64,000 nt of DNA, from the NCBI GenBank assembly GCA_006503535.1, contig QYRS01000011.1, forward strand, positions 248,001 to 312,000, given 5' to 3'. A program made the translations under genes and the position numbers. The DNA is from Arthrinium phaeospermum (Eukaryota > Ascomycota > Sordariomycetes > Amphisphaeriales > Apiosporaceae). The notes beneath the pieces were generated by a model. The model was given only the letters and a program-made list of their open reading frames with translations, did not search any database and was not told where the DNA came from. Positions 58,118 through 64,000 of this stretch are shown here, piece by piece (within the stretch, counting starts at the first letter, position 1; each line of letters begins with the position of its first letter).

Positions 58118-59308
58118 ATGTCTGCTTCGCCAAATAGGGGGCAGCTAAACCTGCCTGTAATAGACATATCGCCCTTCATATCCTGGCCCTCACCCGAAGA
58201 TGACGACACCACCAACTCTCAGGCAGTTAAAGACAGCGAAAAGGATGGGGACAAAATCCACCCCCAACCCGACCTCCCGAAACCCGCCACGGCAGCGGAC
58301 CTAACCCCGGCGCAGCGCACCACCGTCGCTGCCCTGCGCGCCGCCGTCCGGCACCCGGGCTTCTTCTACCTGACGGGCCACGGCGTGCCGCACGAGCTGA
58401 TGCAGCGCGTCCTGGACCTGGGCCGGCAATTCTACACCGCCGACGACGCCCTGGCCACCAAACGTTCCATCGCGCGGCGGCCCTGCGGCGACCGCTACGG
58501 CGACGGCGCCCGGGGCTGGCAGGACGTTGACGCCATCGCCCGCAACGACTGGCACGAGGCGCTGGACCTGTACGCCGAGATGGACGGCGGAGCCGACCAG
58601 GTCGCCGCCCACCGCGCCTTCAAGGCGTCGCGGCCCGACGCATGGCCCGGCGTCGACGGCCTGCTCGAGGGCCGCAACCTGTACCCGGCCCGCCCGGCCG
58701 CCATGCGCGACGTGCTGCCCGGCTACGTCGCGCGGCTCTGCGCCGTCGGGGAGGCGGTGATGCGGGCGCTCGGGTTCGCGCTCGAGCTGCGGGACCCCGA
58801 GTTCTTCGTCGGGGCGACGCGGGACTCGTTCTGGTGTTTGCGCGTGCTGGGCTACCCACCCCTGCCCCCCGCCTTCCGGAAGAAGACCGACCAAGTCGAG
58901 GAAGAGGAGGAGGACGACGACGAAGAAGACGAGGAGATGGTGGGATGCGGTGCCCATTCGGATTACGGGTGCCTGACCATGTTACTCACAGACGAGACAC
59001 CCGGAGCACTCAAGGTGCGCGTCGCCGGAGGGGAAGAACAAAAGGAAGGGCAAAATCAGGCAGAAGAGCAATGGGTCGACGCCGACCCCCTCCCTGGTGC
59101 CTACGTGGTCAACATCGGCGACATGGTGGAGCAGTGGACGGGCGGCTGGGCGACGAGCACGGTGCACAAGGTGCTGCACGGGGGCGACGGCTACCGCATC
59201 AGCGTGCCCTTCTTCTACGAGCCGGCCAAGCACGTCGTCGTGCGGCGGCTGCCCGAGTTTGGCGGCACCGCGGTCGACCCGAGGTGCGGTACTGGGACCA
59301 CCTCGTGA
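58118..59308 (+). CDS. 2-oxoglutarate/Fe(II)-dependent oxygenase (isopenicillin-N-synthase-like), 3' frame anomaly
   Basis: A single exon of 396 aa as read. The N-terminal DIOX_N start LPVIDISPF is at about 11-19. The double-stranded beta-helix core carries the iron ligands His280 and Asp282 (GAHSDYG) and His350 (STVHKVLHG), with the 2-oxoglutarate-binding Arg360/Ser362 in YRISVPFF. An acidic Glu/Asp run just before the first His is an insertion. As read, the protein ends DPRCGTGTTS. One base to the side the DNA encodes EVRYWDHLVSKIDGSFF, which looks like the expected C-terminal helix and ends at a stop at 59350-59352. A one-base indel near 59270-59285 is therefore likely. The substrate is unknown; members act on small molecules in primary or secondary metabolism. 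Confidence 0.85.
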   Translation: MSASPNRGQLNLPVIDISPFISWPSPEDDDTTNSQAVKDSEKDGDKIHPQPDLPKPATAADLTPAQRTTVAALRAAVRHPGFFYLTGHGVPHELMQRVLDLGRQFYTADDALATKRSIARRPCGDRYGDGARGWQDVDAIARNDWHEALDLYAEMDGGADQVAAHRAFKASRPDAWPGVDGLLEGRNLYPARPAAMRDVLPGYVARLCAVGEAVMRALGFALELRDPEFFVGATRDSFWCLRVLGYPPLPPAFRKKTDQVEEEEEDDDEEDEEMVGCGAHSDYGCLTMLLTDETPGALKVRVAGGEEQKEGQNQAEEQWVDADPLPGAYVVNIGDMVEQWTGGWATSTVHKVLHGGDGYRISVPFFYEPAKHVVVRRLPEFGGTAVDPRCGTGTTS

Positions 59309-59352
59309 GCAAGATCGACGGCAGCTTCTTCCGGAAGCGGACGACCTGGTAA

Positions 59353-59948
59353 AAAAAAAACTTCTACGAAACATGCTGCAAACCCAGCCCAGCCCACCCC
59401 CTTTACCGGAGGGCGTGTAATCCCTAGATGGTAGTTATAAAAATACCACATCACATGCATAAGAGAAGAAAGCGATGATGAAAGAAGGCATGCATTCTGT
59501 GTCAGAGCCAGCCCTGAATGGGTTATGTCACTCCTCTGCCGGCTACCCACCATTGGTATTTCGGCTGCATGGGGCTGGGGGTATCTGAGCGGTATGCTTT
59601 GTGATGCCGAGTGAATAAAACTAACTACCAAACGCCTCATATGATCTATACAACCCTACATTTACACCTCAAAAGTCGTGCCGTTTATGGCCGACCGACA
59701 GACACGACCACGATGGCTCCATCGTTATGATAACATATATCCATTACGTTCTGCTCTCCGACCTTGACACCTTGCGCTCTGTGACCTCGCTGCTAGTGTT
59801 TAACTCTTATTAGAGCTGCACGCCCTAGACCAAGTCTGAGAGAGGCAATCGGTATTCCAGAGACTAACTGCTTGTATTTCTAATATGTGATAATAGGGAA
59901 GACGAGGTCCTGATTTAGGGGGGCTCCGACTCCGAGTAAACAGTCAGA
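59353..59948. other. Convergent 3' intergenic region
   Basis: About 0.6 kb between the oxygenase gene (+) and ptm1 (-). No gene recognised. Confidence 0.45.
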
Positions 59949-61901
59949 CTATTTCTTCCCCTTAACCAGTTTAGAGGTGTCTTCATCTTCATCGTCGCTG
60001 AACTTGTCGCCGTCTTCTCCCACAGCGAAGATAGTCTCGCCATCCTCGAATGAATCACGTCCGGGGCTCACGGCCCGGTTTGCCCCCTTGTTTTGCGACG
60101 GGGGTGGACCAGCGGGAGGTGCGTAGAGCGACTCGGGCCTGGCAGATGCCGCAGTATCGGTGCCGTTGCCGTTGGCGTTGTCGTTGTTGCGGCTGCCATT
60201 GTTTCTGTACTTACCAACGTTGGCCTCTTCGTCGTCGCTGTCATCCGGGTTTCCGACATCGGCAAATTCGAAACCTCCGTCTTCATCCTGGGCAATCTCG
60301 TCACTCATGGCGAAGCGTCGGTTGTTGGCAGTGGGGCGCCAGACATAGGCAACCCAGGCCACGTCGGCAAAGTACACCAGGTTCAGCCAGCCGTCGAGGA
60401 TGAACCAGCGGCTCTTCCAGTGGAACGGCACGTAGTTGGGATCCGATGCCGAGGCGAAGCTGAAGCTGTTGAAGAAGAAGAAGCCGAAGATGACCAGAAT
60501 GGAAAGGAGGATGCACCACCACAGCTTCTTGTACATGGCTTCCTTGACCGTCTGTTTACGTTCGCGCAAGTCCTTGAGCGTGAAGTTGAGCGAGTTCAGC
60601 GTCCACACGTAGAAGGCAGTGAGGGTACCGGCCAGGGGCATCACGACGAGCAGAACCAACGGGCCTAGCAATGATTAGTATGTACATACATGAGTTAGGG
60701 ACAGTGCAGATCTTAGCTTACCAGCTGTATCAGGAGAGATCAAAAGACTAGTAATCGCATAGACCAGACCGAAAACGAAGTGCGCAATGGCCAGGAACCG
60801 CACGTAAGTCATGGTCTTACCAAGCGAAGGCTTCACGACACCGTAGCCCATGCATACAATAAGCAGAAGGAAGAAGGAGAACGAGTTGCGGAATGCGTTC
60901 AGCACAGCCACGACAACCAACAGTACGCGGGCACCCACGTTTGATCCGTTCCGGTTCAGGTAGTCTGCGCAAATCGTGTTAGCATAGAATCTGCGAAACT
61001 TTGCCAAAATCCGTACCGTAGAATCCCCAGGTCATCAGCATCTCGACAACAAGGAACACAAGAATGGCCGTGATGTAGTTCTGTACAGGCACTGGAAAGA
61101 GGTTAGTTTACGTCGCAACTTGCAATTGATTGGCGCCTTGAACCTACGAATGTCGTATCGGTGCTGGTAGTATAAAAAGCCCCAGAATACTACCACGACG
61201 GCATAGAGAACGGTGATTCCGCCGTAGAAGGGAAGCTTGGGGATCTGCGTCGCAGGAAGTTCGCCATATGCCTCACGGAACTCGACGGCAGCAGCAAAGT
61301 TATCACCGCCTTCATACGGAATGACGCCCACACAGTAGTAGCCAGTCTTCTTGATGGGGTAGTTGATGGGTTTGGCGTCCTTCAGATGAACAGCCTGGGT
61401 CAAGATCAGGTTGTTTGACTTTTCGGTGGCATTGGGTGTCAGGATGAATTGGCCGGCATCGGTCTTGTTGCAGTAGCCCATCTCGATGGTTTTGTCGTTG
61501 CAAATGTAGTGCTTGTCGTATGTGCCTTCAATGGGAATGCCGACGAGGTCATCGTCCTTATACTCAAACACCACGAAGCTGACGATGGGGTCTGCGTCGC
61601 CTTCGACGGGAAGGAATTTCGTCAGGATGAACGGTTCGGTAGGACCACCCCATGCCTTCTTGTTGTACATTCCTAGGCGGACAGAGTTAGAATCGTGCGT
61701 TCAGGGTCGCATGTGTCGCGCATATTTATCCATACCGGCGCATCGTTGCCTGTTCTCCTCAGACGCATCCTGAACGAGTTTCTGTTAGTAAAGCGAACGG
61801 CAGGCACGGGGCGCTCAGGCTATCCGTACCAATTTGACTTCCAGGGCCTGGGCTGTCCATAAGGACAGACCCAGCACTGCCAAGGTCGACAGCCACCTCA
61901 T
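59949..61901 (-). CDS. ptm1: Ptm1/TMEM87-type GOST membrane protein
   Basis: Six exons, 61901..61830, 61781..61736, 61672..61148, 61091..61017, 60964..60722 and 60664..59949, join in frame to 558 aa. A signal peptide (MRWLSTLAVLGLSLWTAQA) precedes a lumenal domain with MYNKKAWGGPTEPFILTKF and several Cys. Seven hydrophobic segments follow, with ITAILVFLVVEMLMTWGFYDYLN, RNSFSFFLLLIVCMGYGVVKPSLG and FGLVYAITSLL. An acidic cytosolic tail is last. This is the GOLD-domain seven-transmembrane (lung seven-transmembrane) family found in Golgi and endosomes and linked to vesicle traffic (family knowledge). Five short introns lie in the 5' half, all with phase-consistent GT-AG borders. The gene is divergent from the cyclophilin gene. 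Confidence 0.93.
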
Positions 61902-62755
61902 GGTCGATGATGGATATGTGTGCGTGCGTGTGTTGGGTGCTCTCCGATGTTGAGGTAATCGGCAGCAGGCTAGATCAATCTGTCCACAGCTGGGCAGCTC
62001 GGGTTGGATAACTCGAGTGCCTGCTCTCACGGAGTCGCGGGTCACTCAGCCTCCGCGCGGGCGTACAACGGGAACACAGAGGATGTTTGGAATAAGCGAG
62101 GCGCAACACGAATTGCAGTGTCTAGAATTGAATGGAATAAAGGCAACACCAAGCAAACAAAAGGAAGCCTTTACGACGTGGTAGAATTGGAAGAACAGCT
62201 CATGGCTTTTTTGGGGGACGAGGATGCCCGGAAGTCGATGGAGACCTAGACTAACTAACCCATTGGACTGCTTGGCGGCAGCTTTGGAAACGTTCAAAGG
62301 GCCAGTTGAAACCAAATCGCGCTAAGCAGGGCGAGCTACGGCATGCATGCTATCATTGCGCGCAAGCGCAGCCGCCATTTGGGGGACCATTGGGGGACCA
62401 TTACGACGCCCAAATACGCTGAAATACCGTGCCGCAGATCTCCACCACAGCTCGGTCATCACGAGTCAAGCAGTCGGGAAGCTGAGTTTCAGTGCTGAAA
62501 AGCTGCATCTGCATCCCAGCTTGAGGCTACGAACCGACCTGCATTGCAATCTTGGGTTCGTACCTTGCGTGCTTGTACCAGTATCTCCGCTCCAAAGATT
62601 TGGGTATAGATCGACAGCCACATCACCTACGTACCTGTTTTCGCCAGCCACATTTGTCCCACATAACATTTGAAGCTTTATCTTTTAGAGTATTCCGACA
62701 TTTCCCAATCCACCTATTCATCAGAGCTGGAATTGCGATTTGCAGCAGCGAGAAC
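61902..62755. promoter_or_regulatory. Divergent promoter region of ptm1 and the U-box cyclophilin gene
   Basis: A 0.85-kb region between two outward-facing ATGs. A short direct repeat (two copies of TTGGGGGACCA) lies near 62380-62402. No gene recognised. Confidence 0.5.
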
Positions 62756-64000
62756 ATGGGCAAGGGAACCGACAAGCTGTACATCACCCATTCGGAATGG
62801 TCGTCTTCCGACGCTTTCTCGGCCAACACTGGTGCTCGCTCCAAAGCCACCGGCGCATTTAGGCGGCTGCCCTTCAACTTTTGCGCCGCCAGCCTCCAGC
62901 CCTTCCAGAATGCCGTTTGCACCGCCGACGGCACCATCTTCGACATCGAAGTCATTTCAAAATGGCTGAAGGACCACGACACGAACCCTGTCGACGGGAA
63001 GCCTCTGGCTATGCGCGACCTCATCAAGCTCAACTTTGCGCGCAACGCCGACGTCGATTCGAGAGGCCAGGACGGTTCGGGCAGCGATGGAAAGGGAGAT
63101 CTGATCGACCCAGTCACCTTCAAGGTCTTCACCGATAACACGCACATTGTCGCCATCAGGCACGGGGGCTACGCCAACGTATTTGCTTGGGATACCGTCG
63201 AGAAGATGAACATCAAGCCCAAGATGTGGCGCGATCTACTCGACGACAAGGAGTTCGGCCGATCCGACATCATGACTCTGCAGGATCCGCAAAACGCCGC
63301 GAGCCGAGACATGAGCCAGTTCAAGTTCCTCAAGGAAGGCGGCGAGGCGATTTTGACCAAGGAACAAGAAAAGGAGCGGGAGGAAGGTAATGTCAATATC
63401 GATGCTCTTGGACGTGTAGGAGACAAGGTACTTCGGGCGAAGGAAGCAGTGGAGAAAGCGAGGCGCGAGCGCGAAGCTGGCGGCGATATCAACCACACCC
63501 ATTCTAAAGCCCTTACGAAGAACTCCGACGGCAGCACTGCCATGCGCAAGTCGATGATCCAAGATAAGAAAACAGCCTACAACGCGGCAGCATACACGAC
63601 TGGCCGCGCAGCCGCTTCGTTCACGAGCACAGGTCTCACTCCCGAGACGAGTGGCGAGCGCGCACTGCTTTCCGACGAAGAATATATGCTGAAGCCCCGT
63701 CGCGTCAAGATCAAGGGTTACGCGCGCATGGAGACCAACCTGGGCGACCTGAACCTGGAGCTTCACACCGAATTCGCACCACGTGCCGTTTGGAACTTCA
63801 CGCGTCTTGCGCAAAAGGGGTATTATCGCAACATGTCGTTCCATCGCAACATCCGGAACTTCATGATCCAAGGTGGAGATCCTTCAGGAACAGGACGCGG
63901 CGGCGAGTCCATCTGGGGCAAGAACTTCAAGGACGAGTTCGAGTCGCCTCTGACCCACGACTCGCGCGGTGTCATCAGCATGGCGAACAAGGGCAAAAAC
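62756..64000 (+). CDS. U-box peptidyl-prolyl isomerase, PPIL2/Cyp60 type (3' end outside window)
   Basis: The frame is open from the ATG at 62756 to the window edge (415 codons, no stop). The N-terminus MGKGTDKLYITHSEW is the hallmark of PPIL2-like nuclear cyclophilins. A U-box of about 40-110 includes FNFCAASLQPFQNAVCTADG and WLKDHDTNPVDGKPL, followed by DPVTFKVFTDNTHIVAI. Charged helical segments lead into a cyclophilin domain starting at about 320 with ARMETNLGDLNLELH, FHRNIRNFMIQGGDP and GTGRGGESIWGK. The family joins proline isomerase and ubiquitin-ligase modules and associates with the spliceosome (family knowledge). The last third of the cyclophilin domain lies beyond 64000. Confidence 0.93.
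   Translation, partial: MGKGTDKLYITHSEWSSSDAFSANTGARSKATGAFRRLPFNFCAASLQPFQNAVCTADGTIFDIEVISKWLKDHDTNPVDGKPLAMRDLIKLNFARNADVDSRGQDGSGSDGKGDLIDPVTFKVFTDNTHIVAIRHGGYANVFAWDTVEKMNIKPKMWRDLLDDKEFGRSDIMTLQDPQNAASRDMSQFKFLKEGGEAILTKEQEKEREEGNVNIDALGRVGDKVLRAKEAVEKARREREAGGDINHTHSKALTKNSDGSTAMRKSMIQDKKTAYNAAAYTTGRAAASFTSTGLTPETSGERALLSDEEYMLKPRRVKIKGYARMETNLGDLNLELHTEFAPRAVWNFTRLAQKGYYRNMSFHRNIRNFMIQGGDPSGTGRGGESIWGKNFKDEFESPLTHDSRGVISMANKGKN

Noticed and set aside
1..64000. CRISPR arrays, bacterial operons, insertion sequences or viral genes
   Set aside because: None seen; intron-rich eukaryotic genes throughout and no repeat-spacer arrays.

Overview
The window is nuclear DNA of a filamentous ascomycete (Pezizomycotina), most likely a Sordariomycete. 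Genes carry short GT-AG introns (mostly 50-90 nt) with CTAAC/CTAAT-like branch sites. The gene set is typical of the group: Cdc25 RasGEF, a C2H2 plus fungal_trans regulator, DUF6594, HET and NACHT proteins, GH16/GH64 glucanases. Coding DNA is GC-rich and there is no sign of wholesale RIP. I resolve 15 intact or near-intact protein genes, one gene cut by the right edge, one tRNA gene and one clear pseudogene. Exon junctions were worked out by hand from splice signals, reading frame and family conservation.

Left part (1-23 kb), mostly conserved housekeeping genes: a MIF-fold protein (+), the Rag GTPase Gtr2 (+), the U3 processome factor Sas10/Utp3 (-) divergent from 3-ketodihydrosphingosine reductase Tsc10 (+), a DUF6594 membrane protein (-), a GH64 beta-1,3-glucanase-like protein without a signal peptide (-), a secreted GH16 protein with a GPI-type tail (-) and a C2H2/fungal_trans transcription factor (-).

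Middle part (23-41 kb): about 11 kb with no recognisable gene but many simple repeats, then the large Ras exchange factor Cdc25 (+), then another gene-poor stretch ending in an intron-containing tRNA-Gly(GCC).

Right part (41-64 kb): a HET-domain gene and a NACHT/STAND NLR-like gene lie head to tail on the minus strand and look like a self/non-self recognition or cell-death locus. Next come a Pex11-like peroxin with an N-terminal 11-residue repeat (+), a decayed SMP-30/gluconolactonase-like beta-propeller pseudogene (+), a secreted protein with collagen-like and Thr/Pro repeats (+), an APH-family kinase gene and a 2-oxoglutarate oxygenase gene that each show an apparent one-base frame break, the Golgi GOST protein Ptm1 (-), and a U-box cyclophilin of the PPIL2/Cyp60 type (+) running off the end.

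The most interesting signals are the HET-NLR pair, with an unusual basic insert inside the NACHT region; the SMP-30-like pseudogene; the collagen-like/Thr-Pro repeat surface protein; and the GC-AG intron that interrupts the codon just before the Gtr2 P-loop serine.
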